From: Actinomycetes bacterium | Lineage (GTDB): Bacteria > Actinomycetota > Actinomycetes > Mycobacteriales > Mycobacteriaceae | Direction of reading: 5' to 3' | DNA: 30,195 nucleotides | Assembly (NCBI GenBank): GCA_023417985.1 | Contig: JAEZDV010000323.1 | Coordinates: 1 to 30,195, forward strand | Part shown: positions 1 through 8,099 of the stretch, piece after piece | How the letters are laid out: every line of letters starts with the position of its first letter | How positions within the stretch are numbered: position 1 is the first letter of the stretch | Position numbers and translations under genes: made by a program | The notes under the pieces: generated by a model | The model's database searches: none | What the model saw: only the letters and a program-made list of their open reading frames with translations | What the model was told of the DNA's origin: nothing

Positions 1-363
1 CGCGCGCGGATCCCGGACATCGCGGTGGAGGGCAACCGGCAGTACAACCCGGGCTGGCACCTCGCGCTGGATCTGCGCAACATGCTGCTCGTGTGCGAAT
101 GCGTCGCGCGGGCCGCGTTGCTGCGCACCGAGAGTCGCGGCGGCCACACACGCGACGACCACCCGTCGATGGATCCCAACTGGCGGCGGACGTTGCTCGT
201 GTGCCGCAAGTCCGGAGAGGACCGCACCATCCCGGAGGTGACCGTCGAACGGGAACAGCAGACCCCGATGGATCCGGAACTGCTCGAACTCTTCGATATC
301 GAGGAGCTCACCAAGTACTACACCGACGAGGAACTCGCCGGTCACCCCGGACGGAGGCACTGA
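1..363 (+). CDS. sdhA: Succinate dehydrogenase/fumarate reductase flavoprotein subunit, C-terminal part
   Basis: This is the 3' end of a gene whose start lies before the window; the frame is open from base 1. The 120 visible residues are the C-terminal domain of the FAD-binding subunit that oxidises succinate to fumarate. The segment RTESRGGHTRDDHPSMD matches the R-x-E-S-R-G-x-H-x-R-x-D signature found near the end of SdhA, FrdA and NadB proteins; nadB later in this window carries the similar RTESRGCHTRSDHP. The stop is followed one base later by the sdhB ATG, so the two genes are one operon. With the next gene it resembles the mycobacterial Sdh1 locus, in which a membrane anchor gene would lie further upstream. 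The catalytic residues and FAD-binding domain are outside the window. Confidence in the family is high; succinate versus fumarate as preferred substrate cannot be told from this fragment. Confidence 0.92.
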   Translation, partial: RARIPDIAVEGNRQYNPGWHLALDLRNMLLVCECVARAALLRTESRGGHTRDDHPSMDPNWRRTLLVCRKSGEDRTIPEVTVEREQQTPMDPELLELFDIEELTKYYTDEELAGHPGRRH

Positions 364-364
364 G

Positions 365-1126
365 ATGGCCGAGAGCGACCAGGGCTACACCGCCGAGTTC
401 AGGATCTGGCGTGGAGACCGCGACGGTGGGGAACTGCGGGAGTATTCCGTGCAAGTCAACGAGGGGGAGGTGGTCCTCGACATCCTCCATCGACTGCAGG
501 CCACCCAGATACCGGATCTTGCGGTGCGGTGGAACTGCAAGGCCGGAAAATGTGGTTCGTGCTCGGCGGAGATCAACGGCCGTCCGCGCCTGACCTGCAT
601 GAGCCGCATGTCGCTCTTCGAGACGGACGATCCGATCGTCGTCACGCCCTTGCGGGGCTTTCCCGTCATCCGTGATCTCGTCACCGACGTGTCGGGTAAC
701 TACGCCAAGGCACGGGAGATCCCCGCATTTGCGCCTCCCCCGGATCTCGCTCCGGGGGAGTACCGCATGCAGCAGATCGATGTGGAACGGTCGCAGGAGT
801 TCCGCAAGTGCATCGAATGCTTCCTGTGTCAGAACGTATGTCACGTGACGCGCGACCACGAGGAGAACCGGCCTGCGTTCGCGGGACCCCGGTTCTTCAT
901 CCGCCTCGCCGAACTCGACATGCACCCACTCGATGTCGCAGATCGACGCGATCTCGCTCAGGACGAAGCCGGACTCGGTCTGTGCAACATCACCAAATGC
1001 TGCACCGAGGTGTGCCCCGAATACATCCACATCACCGACAACGCGATCATCCCGATGAAGGAACGCGTGGCCGGACGCCGCTACGACCCGGTGGTGTGGC
1101 TGGGCAACAAGCTGTTCCGGCGCTGA
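365..1126 (+). CDS. sdhB: Succinate dehydrogenase/fumarate reductase iron-sulfur subunit
   Basis: A 253-residue iron-sulfur subunit that passes electrons from the flavoprotein to the membrane anchor and quinone pool. The N-terminal plant-ferredoxin-like domain carries the [2Fe-2S] ligands C58, C63, C66 and C78 (CKAGKCGSC then C). The C-terminal domain has C149, C152, C155 and C159 (CIECFLCQNVC) and a second set at C207, C212, C213 and C217 (CNITKCCTEVC), which together hold the [4Fe-4S] and [3Fe-4S] clusters. The start ATG lies one base after the sdhA stop. From memory of the family, the segment VRWNCKAGKCGSCSAEING is nearly identical to mycobacterial Sdh1 (the Rv0247c type), and I base the Sdh1 assignment on that. 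The gene is complete and ends inside a hairpin shared with the convergent lipoprotein gene. Confidence 0.95.
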   Translation: MAESDQGYTAEFRIWRGDRDGGELREYSVQVNEGEVVLDILHRLQATQIPDLAVRWNCKAGKCGSCSAEINGRPRLTCMSRMSLFETDDPIVVTPLRGFPVIRDLVTDVSGNYAKAREIPAFAPPPDLAPGEYRMQQIDVERSQEFRKCIECFLCQNVCHVTRDHEENRPAFAGPRFFIRLAELDMHPLDVADRRDLAQDEAGLGLCNITKCCTEVCPEYIHITDNAIIPMKERVAGRRYDPVVWLGNKLFRR

Positions 1127-1151
1127 TCGACTCGGGGTGTGGGTCGATCAG
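1123..1151. terminator. Hairpin covering both stop codons of convergent genes
   Basis: CTGATCGAC (1123-1131) and GTCGATCAG (1143-1151) form a perfect 9-base-pair stem with an 11-base loop. The left arm contains the sdhB stop and the right arm contains the stop of the minus-strand lipoprotein gene. The two genes are convergent and only 21 bases separate them, so this is probably a bidirectional terminator. There is no T tract, which is common for actinobacterial terminators. The stem is seen in the sequence; its activity is inferred. Confidence 0.55.
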
Positions 1152-2128
1152 TCGACGCGCTCGCTCAGAAGCGGCACCAACTGCTCGAGCGCGAACGGAA
1201 TCGACAATGCCGAGTTCAGCGAGATCGCATCGGCGATGTCGCTGCCGCTGTCGAGGACGAGGAATCGTCCGTCCTGCACGGCCGGAATCTGCTGGAACAA
1301 GAGGTTGCCGGTGACCTGCGAGGTCTCGACGTAGATCGGCAGCACGACCAGCAGGTCGGCGTCGAGCATGCCCAGGTTCTCATCCGAGATCGGGATGAAG
1401 AAGCTGTCCGACTCGACGGCTTCGACCGCCGGGTTGTTGACGAATCCGAGGTCCTGCAGGAACTGCACGCGCGCGTCGCCGGAGACGTATGCGCCCCATC
1501 CGTCCGAGGTGTACGCCGCGACGGTGACCGTCTTGCCGGCGAACTCCGGATGTTCCGCCGCCGCGGTGGCGAACCGCTCGTCGATGTCCGCGACGACTTC
1601 GGCGCCCTTGTCGGGGACGCCCAGCGCGGACGCCACCATGGAGATCTGCTCGTCGCGGGGGGTCAGGTATGCCGTCGCGCCTTCCGGCGGGCCGACGGTC
1701 GTGGCGATCGCCGAGAGCGTGTCGTACCGGCCCTGATCGCCCGCACTGGCGGTGTCGAGGATGAGATCGGGTGCCAACGCCGCGATCTGTTCGAAGGACG
1801 GGTCGACGGTCCCGATGATCTCCGGTGACTCCGAGTAGCCGTTCTCGACCCACGGGCCGACGCCGTCGTCGCCGAATGCCAGCCAGTCGCTTGCACCGAC
1901 GGGCTGCACACCGAGCGCGAGCGCAGTCTCCGCGTCACCCCAGCCGAGGGCGACGACGCGCTCGGGCTGTGATTCGACGGTCACGTCGCCGAACATCGTC
2001 TCGATGGTGGCGGGAAAGGCACCGGTTCCGTTGGTGCCGGTCTCGTCCGCCGAACCGTCGTCGGTCGAGCCGCACGCGCCCACGGCGAGCGTGGTGGCGG
2101 CGGCCAGTGCCACAAGTCGGAGTTTCAC
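1148..2128 (-). CDS. Iron-siderophore ABC transporter substrate-binding lipoprotein (FecB/FepB type)
   Basis: A 326-residue periplasmic-binding-protein-type lipoprotein. The N-terminus is a lipoprotein signal peptide: MKLR, a hydrophobic stretch, then the lipobox VGAC with the lipidated cysteine at C19, followed by a Ser/Asp/Gly-rich linker. The mature part has the class III (helical-backbone) binding-protein pattern, for example the ESQPERVVALGWGDAETALALGV segment, split here by description only, and IAALAPDLIL. It would capture ferric siderophore outside the membrane and hand it to a FecCD-type permease, not encoded nearby. The start is GTG, with GAGGA five bases upstream on the minus strand. 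An iron box lies 37 bases upstream of the start, so iron-dependent repression is likely. The specific siderophore cannot be told. It is a separate unit from the VWA operon, whose last stop is 103 bases upstream. Confidence 0.85.
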   Translation of the reverse strand: MKLRLVALAAATTLAVGACGSTDDGSADETGTNGTGAFPATIETMFGDVTVESQPERVVALGWGDAETALALGVQPVGASDWLAFGDDGVGPWVENGYSESPEIIGTVDPSFEQIAALAPDLILDTASAGDQGRYDTLSAIATTVGPPEGATAYLTPRDEQISMVASALGVPDKGAEVVADIDERFATAAAEHPEFAGKTVTVAAYTSDGWGAYVSGDARVQFLQDLGFVNNPAVEAVESDSFFIPISDENLGMLDADLLVVLPIYVETSQVTGNLLFQQIPAVQDGRFLVLDSGSDIADAISLNSALSIPFALEQLVPLLSERVD

Positions 2129-2164
2129 GGGTGTCCTCGATTCGCTTGCCGGCGCACGTCGCGC

Positions 2165-2183
2165 ATTGGTTAGGCAATCCTAA
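2165..2183 (-). promoter_or_regulatory. IdeR/DtxR-type iron box
   Basis: The 19 bases ATTGGTTAGGCAATCCTAA match the IdeR/DtxR consensus TTAGGTTAGGCTAACCTAA at 15 of 19 positions and form an imperfect palindrome. On the gene strand it reads TTAGGATTGCCTAACCAAT. It sits 37 bases before the start codon of the siderophore-binding lipoprotein. The family fits: iron-loaded IdeR represses siderophore uptake genes through such boxes. Actual binding is inferred. Confidence 0.75.
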
Positions 2184-2231
2184 TAGGTGTGAGAACGGCT
2201 CTGGGCGCGGCACCCCATGTCGGCCGACGAA

Positions 2232-3383
2232 CTACACCGATTGCGCCCAGCGCCCGACATCGCCGCGTTCGAGCGCAAGCGCAAGGAGGTCCGGGAACCG
2301 ATCGGGAGTGCAGGCGAAGGTCGGCACCCCCAGGGCGCCGAGCGCGGCTGCATTGTCCCGGTCGAACGACGGCGCCCCGTCGTCGGACAGGGCGAGGAGC
2401 ACGACCACCTGTATCCCGGCGGCGAGCATCTCACGCACCCGGGCGAGCATCTCGGTTCGTATCCCACCCTCGTAGAGATCCGAGATCAGCACGAACAACG
2501 AGTCGGTGGGGCGCGTGATCAGCGACCGGCTGTAGGCGATCGCCCGATTGATGTCGGTGCCACCACCGAGCTGGGTGCCGAACAGGACGTCGACAGGATC
2601 GGTGAGCTTGTCCGTGAGATCGACGACGGAGGTGTCGAACACGACGAGGGACGTGCGCAACGCCTGCATCGAGGCGAGTACCGCGGCGAAGACCGACGCG
2701 TACACCACGCTCGACGCCATCGACCCGGATTGGTCCACCGCGAGTACGACGTCGCGCTGCACCGACTGCGAGCGTCGGCCGAATCCGACGAGCCGCTCCG
2801 GGACCAGCGTGCGGTATTCGGGTTGGTAGTGCGCAAGATTCGCACGAATCGTGCGGTGCCAGTCGATGTCGCGAGGCTTGGGATTCGAGGTGCGAGCCGA
2901 CCGATCGAGCGCTCCGGACACCGCGGTCCGGGTGCGCTGCGCGATGCGTTCCTCGACCTGCCGGACCACCTTCGCGACCACCGCGCGTGCTGTGGCCCTG
3001 GTCGTTTCGGGCATCACCTTGTTCAGGCTGAGCAGGGTGCCCACGAGATGTACATCCGGTTCGACGGCTTCGAGCAGTTCCGGTTCGAGCAGAAGCTGAG
3101 CGAGTCCGAGGCGGTCGACCGCGTCGCGTTGCATCACCTGCACGACCGACGTGGGAAAGTACGTGCGGATGTCACCGAGCCACCGCGCGACCTTCGGCGC
3201 CGAGGCGCCGAGCCCGCCGCTGCGCGGACCCGACGTTCCGTCGGCGTCCGTGTCGTACAGCGCGGCGAGCGCCGCATCCATCGCCGCGTCGCTTCCGGCG
3301 CCGAGCGAGGTGGTGGACTCCTCGGCGGCATCGCCCAGCAGCAGACGCCACCGCCGCATCCGCTCGTCGAACTCCGTTGTCAT
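2232..3383 (-). CDS. VWA domain protein (CoxE-like), partner of the MoxR ATPase; last gene of the five-gene operon
   Basis: A 383-residue protein. The start ATG at 3383 overlaps the stop of the preceding gene as ATGA; an apparent extension upstream in the same frame is antisense-like noise and was left out. The N-terminal ~200 residues are mostly helical and include DIDWHRTIRANLAHY and LVPERL, as in CoxE-like proteins. The C-terminal part is a von Willebrand factor A domain with a complete metal-ion-dependent adhesion site: DQSGS at 217-221, T276 in GGGTDI and D302 in ISDLYEGG. Such domains bind partner proteins through Mg2+, and in MoxR systems VWA proteins work with the AAA+ ATPase encoded in the same operon. 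No signal peptide or membrane helix is seen, so it is probably cytoplasmic. From memory, it corresponds to E. coli YehP in the yehLMPQ group. Role in the cell is unknown. Confidence 0.85.
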   Translation of the reverse strand: MTTEFDERMRRWRLLLGDAAEESTTSLGAGSDAAMDAALAALYDTDADGTSGPRSGGLGASAPKVARWLGDIRTYFPTSVVQVMQRDAVDRLGLAQLLLEPELLEAVEPDVHLVGTLLSLNKVMPETTRATARAVVAKVVRQVEERIAQRTRTAVSGALDRSARTSNPKPRDIDWHRTIRANLAHYQPEYRTLVPERLVGFGRRSQSVQRDVVLAVDQSGSMASSVVYASVFAAVLASMQALRTSLVVFDTSVVDLTDKLTDPVDVLFGTQLGGGTDINRAIAYSRSLITRPTDSLFVLISDLYEGGIRTEMLARVREMLAAGIQVVVLLALSDDGAPSFDRDNAAALGALGVPTFACTPDRFPDLLALALERGDVGRWAQSV

Positions 3384-5581
3384 ACCGGTACTCCCAGAAT
3401 CAGTGCTGTTGCCGTGAGTGCGCAGCGGCCGCGTTCGGCGTCGAGCGACGCAGGGGAGCGATGCTCGGAATCCCCTCGCACGGCCCGGCCGAGCAACGCG
3501 CGTTCCCCGTGCGCGAACGACCCGAAAGTGCGACGCAGCACGGGCAGGACGTCGACGAAGTCCTCGGCTCGCAACCCCGACACCCACGAGTCGATCAGCG
3601 ACAGCAACCCGCGGTCGTGCACCAGCAGCAACCCGCCCCCACCGACGAACCCGTCGATCCAGCGTGCCTTCGCGGAGGCCGCAGATCCGACGGACAGCGC
3701 TCGGGCGACACGGACCGCGGTGGCGTGCTCGTCGAATCTGCCCACGTCGCGGAGCATCCGCACCGTTCGGCCCGTCAGCACGCCGTCGACGTCGTCGCGA
3801 TCGCACACCGAGGCGAGTGTGTCGAGCCACCGGGTTACCGCGCCGGGATCGTCCCGCAGCGCCAGTGCCGTGTGCACCTCGTCGACGGCCCGCCGGACCG
3901 CATCGGCGGCGTCGCTGTCGAGCCCGGTGACGGCAGACGGCAGACCCGCACAGACGCGGGCGAGCACCGCGTCGGCGACATGCACGAGCGAGGTCAGGTC
4001 GGTGCCGCGCACGTCGCCGTACCGCACGGTGCGGATCAGCGCGGGCAACGCCGACATCAGGTGCAGCACGTCGTGATCGAGCGCCGCGGCGGCGTCGATG
4101 GCGGTGACCAGGTGCGGCACCGCATCGCGTAGATCTGCCAGGAGCGCCTGTTCGAGGAGGTCGGTGACCTCACCGAGCGTGGTCCCCGGCTTCCGGGCAC
4201 GATCGAGGACGGTCGCGGAGGCGGCGGCTTCGACCGTGGTGCCCCAGCGGGACGCCTCCACGATCGCCACCGACATCTCCGGGGCCCATTGCAGCGACCA
4301 GGTTTCGCGGAAGGTTCCCGTGGACCGCACCGCGCTCTCGGCCGGCAGCGCCCATTCGATTCCGAGCAGGGACAGCCGATGCAACAGACGGGACCGTTGC
4401 AGGTCGAGGTCCTTGCGAAGGTCGAGATCGAGCTTCTTCGCGATCGGGGCACGTTTGAGCCGAAGGCTTTTCGAGAGCGCCTGCAGGTCGGCGTCCAGCG
4501 GAACCGTTGGGGTGTCCTCCGGCACGGCCCCGAGTGCTTCCCCCACCACGAGTGTGCGCGCCACGAAGTCGAGCAACACATCGTCGCCGTCGCACAGCAC
4601 CGCGCGCGTCGCTTCGACCGCTTCCGACAAGCCGGGCAGTGCGCGACCGCGCAGCGCCGCGAGCGTGTCGGCGAGCCGGGTGGCTTCGATGACGTGCGCG
4701 CTGGACACAGGGAGGTCTTCCTCGCGCAGTACCCGCGCGACGCGGGTGAACCAGCGCGCGGTGGTGTTGTCGGGATGGGCGAACAGGTGGTCGTACCAGC
4801 CCGGTGAGATGACGCCGGCGCCGTAGCCGGACGCTGCCGACAGCCGGGAATGCGTCCACGGAACCCAGGTGAGCGCCGCTTTCACCTTGGGAAGTCCTTT
4901 GAGCAACCGCGCGTCCGGTGCAGCGGGTCCGAGTGGGCCGGTCAGCGCGGGGGCGTGCATCGCCCCGCACACCACCGCGATGTTCCGGGCTCCGGCCTTT
5001 ACCGCGGTGCGCAACACCTGACGCATGTGTGCTTCGCGGCGGGCGGTGTGCTCGTCGAGGTCGATGTCGGTGCGCAGGACCTCCATTGCCGTGGTGATCT
5101 CGTCGAATGCTCCGGCTCCGGCGCCCTCCGAATCGCCGGGAGGCGCGTGCTCGATCACCGCGTCCCACCACTGCTCGAAGTCGTCGTAGCCTCCGGCGGA
5201 AGCAAGCGCCGCCAGGGGGTCGGCGCGCTCCGCCGATTCCGGAGACCGGTCCGCTGCCAACGAGATCGACGCCGGGAGATCGCAGAAGCGCACGTCGGCG
5301 TCGTGCAGGATCGCCCAGCGCAGCGCCTGCCACTCGGGGGAGAACGCTGCGAAGGGCCAGAACGCCGCCCGCGCGGGTTCGTCGCGCACGTAGGCGAGCA
5401 AAGCGACCGGGGGTTGCATGTCGTCGGACGCGGCCAGGGCGAGGAACGGATCGGCGTCGGCCGGTCCCTCGATCAGCACGGTATCGGGCTCGAACTCGGC
5501 GAGCGCCCGCTGGATCGCCCGTGCGGACCCGGGCCCGTGGTGCCGGATGCCGAAGACCCGGATCTCGGCGTCGCCGGTCAC
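3380..5581 (-). CDS. DUF5682-like protein with a possible TraB/Tiki/EreA-type hydrolase domain
   Basis: A 733-residue protein of unknown function. The GTG start at 5581 overlaps the stop of the ATPase gene as GTGA, and this decides the start. The family assignment (DUF5682, E. coli YehM-like) is from memory and context. The first ~215 residues show a pattern I recognise from TraB/Tiki/EreA/GumN-type putative metallohydrolases: a GxxH motif (G11-I-R-H14), a glutamate after a beta strand (LIEGP, E38), a REAHMRQVL helix at 182-190 and a second GxxH (G206-A-M-H209) after the strand NIAVVC. The remaining ~500 residues look helical and alanine/leucine rich with no motif I can name. No signal peptide or membrane segment is seen. 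It lies between the ATPase and VWA genes, so its product is probably a client or effector of that pair. The hydrolase reading is an inference; the gene itself is certain. Confidence 0.8.
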   Translation of the reverse strand: MTGDAEIRVFGIRHHGPGSARAIQRALAEFEPDTVLIEGPADADPFLALAASDDMQPPVALLAYVRDEPARAAFWPFAAFSPEWQALRWAILHDADVRFCDLPASISLAADRSPESAERADPLAALASAGGYDDFEQWWDAVIEHAPPGDSEGAGAGAFDEITTAMEVLRTDIDLDEHTARREAHMRQVLRTAVKAGARNIAVVCGAMHAPALTGPLGPAAPDARLLKGLPKVKAALTWVPWTHSRLSAASGYGAGVISPGWYDHLFAHPDNTTARWFTRVARVLREEDLPVSSAHVIEATRLADTLAALRGRALPGLSEAVEATRAVLCDGDDVLLDFVARTLVVGEALGAVPEDTPTVPLDADLQALSKSLRLKRAPIAKKLDLDLRKDLDLQRSRLLHRLSLLGIEWALPAESAVRSTGTFRETWSLQWAPEMSVAIVEASRWGTTVEAAASATVLDRARKPGTTLGEVTDLLEQALLADLRDAVPHLVTAIDAAAALDHDVLHLMSALPALIRTVRYGDVRGTDLTSLVHVADAVLARVCAGLPSAVTGLDSDAADAVRRAVDEVHTALALRDDPGAVTRWLDTLASVCDRDDVDGVLTGRTVRMLRDVGRFDEHATAVRVARALSVGSAASAKARWIDGFVGGGGLLLVHDRGLLSLIDSWVSGLRAEDFVDVLPVLRRTFGSFAHGERALLGRAVRGDSEHRSPASLDAERGRCALTATALILGVPV

Positions 5582-6678
5582 CCGGTGATCTCCCGGCATG
5601 CGCGGTAGAAGTCCGCCCACTCGGGTCGCTCACGCACAACTGCTTCGAGGTATTCGCTCCACACGACGCGGTCGGCCACCGGGTCCTTCACCACCGACCC
5701 GAGGATGCCGGCGGCGATGTCCGTGGAGCGCAGGACGCCGTCGCCGAAGTGCGCGGACAACGCGAGGCCACCGGTGACGACGGAGATCGCTTCGGCTGTC
5801 GACAGGGTGCCGGACGGCGACTTGAGCTTGGTGCGCCCGTCGGTGGTGACGCCCTCGCGGAGTTCCCGGAACACCGTGACCACGCGCCGGATCTCGTCCG
5901 CCGCCGCGGGCAGAGCGGGGAGTTCGAGTGCGCTCCCGAGCTGTTCGACACGGCGGGTCACGATCGCGACCTCGTCCTCCTCGCTGGCGGGCAAAGGGAG
6001 CACGACGGTGTTGAACCGTCGTCGCAGCGCGGAGGACAATTCGTTGACGCCCCGATCGCGATCATTGGCGGTGGCGATCACGTTGAACCCCTTGCTCGCC
6101 TGTACTTCGATGCCGAGTTCCGCCACGGGCAGTGTCTTCTCCGACAGGATCGTGATGAGCGCGTCCTGCACGTCCGCGGGGATGCGGGTGAGTTCTTCGA
6201 TGCGGGCGATGGCACCGTCGCGCATCGCGGTCATGATCGGCGACGCGACGAGTGCGTCGGCGGACGGTCCTTCGGCGAGCAGTCTGGCATAGTTCCATCC
6301 GTAGCGGACGGCATCTTCGGATGTGCCGGCCGTGCCTTGGACGAGCCGGGTCGATGACCCGCTGATCGCAGCGGAAAGATGTTCCGACACCCACGTTTTG
6401 GCGGTTCCGGGCACACCGAGCAGCAGCAGCGCGCGATCGGTGGCGAGGGTCGCGACCGCGACCTCCATCAAGCGGCGCGGGCCGACGTACTTGGGGGTGA
6501 CGACGGTGCCGTCGGACAGTTCACCGCCGAGCAGGTAGGTCACCACCGCCCAGGGCGACAGTTGCCAGGAGGGAGGACGCGGCCGGTCGTCGAGCCGCGC
6601 CAGCGCCGCCAATTCGTGCGCGTACTGCTGCTCCGCGTGGGGGCGCAGCAGTGTGGGGTCGGTAGCGGCGTCGGTCAA
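5578..6678 (-). CDS. MoxR-type AAA+ ATPase of the five-gene operon
   Basis: A 366-residue AAA+ ATPase. The TTG start at 6678 overlaps the preceding stop as TTGA; a longer reading upstream in the same frame lacks conserved sequence. Walker A is GVPGTAKT at 88-95, sensor 1 is ATAND at 202-206 and candidate arginine-finger residues are in ALRRRF at 218-222. The Walker B position reads ARIEELTR (E161-E162), with Glu where most MoxR proteins have Asp. The following segment VQDALITILSEKTLPV is the usual MoxR continuation. MoxR ATPases act as chaperone-like remodelling machines with VWA proteins, and a VWA gene lies two genes downstream. From memory, it corresponds to E. coli YehL. It is probably a cytoplasmic hexamer that couples ATP hydrolysis to activating or assembling partner proteins; the target is unknown. 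Confidence 0.88.
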   Translation of the reverse strand: MTDAATDPTLLRPHAEQQYAHELAALARLDDRPRPPSWQLSPWAVVTYLLGGELSDGTVVTPKYVGPRRLMEVAVATLATDRALLLLGVPGTAKTWVSEHLSAAISGSSTRLVQGTAGTSEDAVRYGWNYARLLAEGPSADALVASPIMTAMRDGAIARIEELTRIPADVQDALITILSEKTLPVAELGIEVQASKGFNVIATANDRDRGVNELSSALRRRFNTVVLPLPASEEDEVAIVTRRVEQLGSALELPALPAAADEIRRVVTVFRELREGVTTDGRTKLKSPSGTLSTAEAISVVTGGLALSAHFGDGVLRSTDIAAGILGSVVKDPVADRVVWSEYLEAVVRERPEWADFYRACREITG

Positions 6679-8099
6679 CTCAGCTCCTCGTGAAGGGTTC
6701 GGCGCAGGGTCAGGGTGTCGGCGGCCGTCGCGAACAGGTTCAGCCGGTCGAGGTGGTCGGTGCGGTTGGCGGCGTCGGCGAGCAGCTCGGTGAGCTCGAA
6801 CGGTGCACGGTGTGCGATCAGGGTGATGATCGTCTGGAACGAGCGGATACCGGTCCCGCTTTCGCGATACATGGCGATGAGCACCTTTTCCGCCAGGTCG
6901 CGCGGCCACGGCGCGGCGAGAGCCCCGAGCAGAGCGGGATCGAGCAGTGCGCGTCCGGACGATCCGAGTAGGTGGGAGACGAGCACCTGCCGGGGGAGTG
7001 CCTGCGCGACAGCTGCATCGGCGGTGCCGTCCCGGTGGAGGAATGCGCTCGCCCAGTCTCCGTCGCGGTGTACGGCGACGGCAGCGGTCCAGCCCGCGTC
7101 GAGCGCCTCCCGTACGGGTTCGTCGATGTGCAGCGCCGGAATCTGCTCAGGGGTCGGTGCGAGGTGCTGCCACGCGGCCGGCGGGGCGGACGACGCGACC
7201 GCGGTGAGCCGGCGCAACTTCTCCCCACCCGTCCGCGAGGCGCCGGCGTCGACACCGTCCCTGAGCGCTTCACCGTCGAGACGGTCCGGTACGTCCACCA
7301 CGAGTTCGTCACCGACGACGCGCGTCCACTCGCGCGCCCGCCGGGTCATCCGCTGGGCGTAAGCGGAGTCGGGCAGACGGCGCAACAGGTCCAGCGCTGT
7401 CGCACGGACCTTGCGGCTGCGGTCGTCGAGCGCGCGCTCGAGCAGCCTCTCGTCGTGCGCGCCGAGACCGTCGGCGAGCGTTTCGAGGAGCGCTGCCCGC
7501 TGCGCTGCGGTTTCGGAAGCCCAGGACGCCGTCAACCGTTCGGTAGCAGCATGGGGGTCTGAGGCGCGCAGCACCGCGAACCACCGGCGGCGCTGCGGCG
7601 GCGATCCGTGCAGCCACGGTCGCTCGTCGGACGGATCGGGGGTGACGAGGTGGGACCAGGCGGGGTTCTGCGCCGCGAGCCACTGGCCGCGGACGCCGGC
7701 GAGGCGCAGAAGATTCTCGCGGTGCGGGGAGTCCGGTGCGGCGAACCCCAGCAGATCCACGACGATCTCGTGCGGGGCCCGGAATCGCTCGGCGAGCGCG
7801 AACCACTCGGGCAGCAGTGGAGACCGGACTACGAGCAGGCCCCGAAGGCGGTCGGCCGCCGCAGCGGGAAGCGTGAGGCGATCGTCGTCGGGAGCGGGCT
7901 CCGGCAGCGTCCGGACCGTCGGGAGCGTCGCCGCAGTGAGAAAGGCGGACTCGAGAGCAGCCGCCGCGAGCAGACGCGCTGCCGGGTCACCGGTCAGCGC
8001 CGCCGCCGCGTCGGAGGTGTGCAGCACCGTCGGTGCGGGCGACGATCGGGCTGTCCCGAGTAGTGCTGCGGTGGAAAGGATTTCGAAGGTATCGGTCAC
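6675..8099 (-). CDS. DUF5691-like helical-repeat protein of unknown function
   Basis: A 474-residue protein with a GTG start at 8099 that overlaps the upstream stop as GTGA. It is rich in Ala, Leu and Arg and appears to be built of repeated helix pairs. The clearest element is at residues 225-251, DDRSRKVRATALDLLRRLP followed by SAYAQRM, which looks like a HEAT-type repeat and is the segment by which I assign the DUF5691 family (from memory). A second conserved-looking stretch is YRESGTGIRSFQTIITLIA near residues 400-420. No catalytic motif, signal peptide or membrane helix is visible. Its position between the SWIM and ATPase genes suggests a scaffold or adaptor role, which is inference only. 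Family name moderate, gene certain. Confidence 0.75.
   Translation of the reverse strand: MTDTFEILSTAALLGTARSSPAPTVLHTSDAAAALTGDPAARLLAAAALESAFLTAATLPTVRTLPEPAPDDDRLTLPAAAADRLRGLLVVRSPLLPEWFALAERFRAPHEIVVDLLGFAAPDSPHRENLLRLAGVRGQWLAAQNPAWSHLVTPDPSDERPWLHGSPPQRRRWFAVLRASDPHAATERLTASWASETAAQRAALLETLADGLGAHDERLLERALDDRSRKVRATALDLLRRLPDSAYAQRMTRRAREWTRVVGDELVVDVPDRLDGEALRDGVDAGASRTGGEKLRRLTAVASSAPPAAWQHLAPTPEQIPALHIDEPVREALDAGWTAAVAVHRDGDWASAFLHRDGTADAAVAQALPRQVLVSHLLGSSGRALLDPALLGALAAPWPRDLAEKVLIAMYRESGTGIRSFQTIITLIAHRAPFELTELLADAANRTDHLDRLNLFATAADTLTLRRTLHEELS

Noticed and set aside
3384..3830. In-frame upstream extension of the VWA gene on the minus strand
   Set aside because: It is Arg-rich, lacks motifs and lies wholly inside the DUF5682-like gene in another frame; the ATGA overlap at 3383 gives a clear start.
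2217..4076. Plus-strand open frame of 619 codons opposite the VWA and DUF5682-like genes
   Set aside because: Composition and lack of motifs mark it as a GC-rich antisense shadow of two well-supported genes.
6679..6909. In-frame upstream extension of the MoxR ATPase gene
   Set aside because: It is Arg/Pro/His-rich antisense-like sequence inside the DUF5691-like gene; the TTGA overlap and the homology boundary favour 6678.
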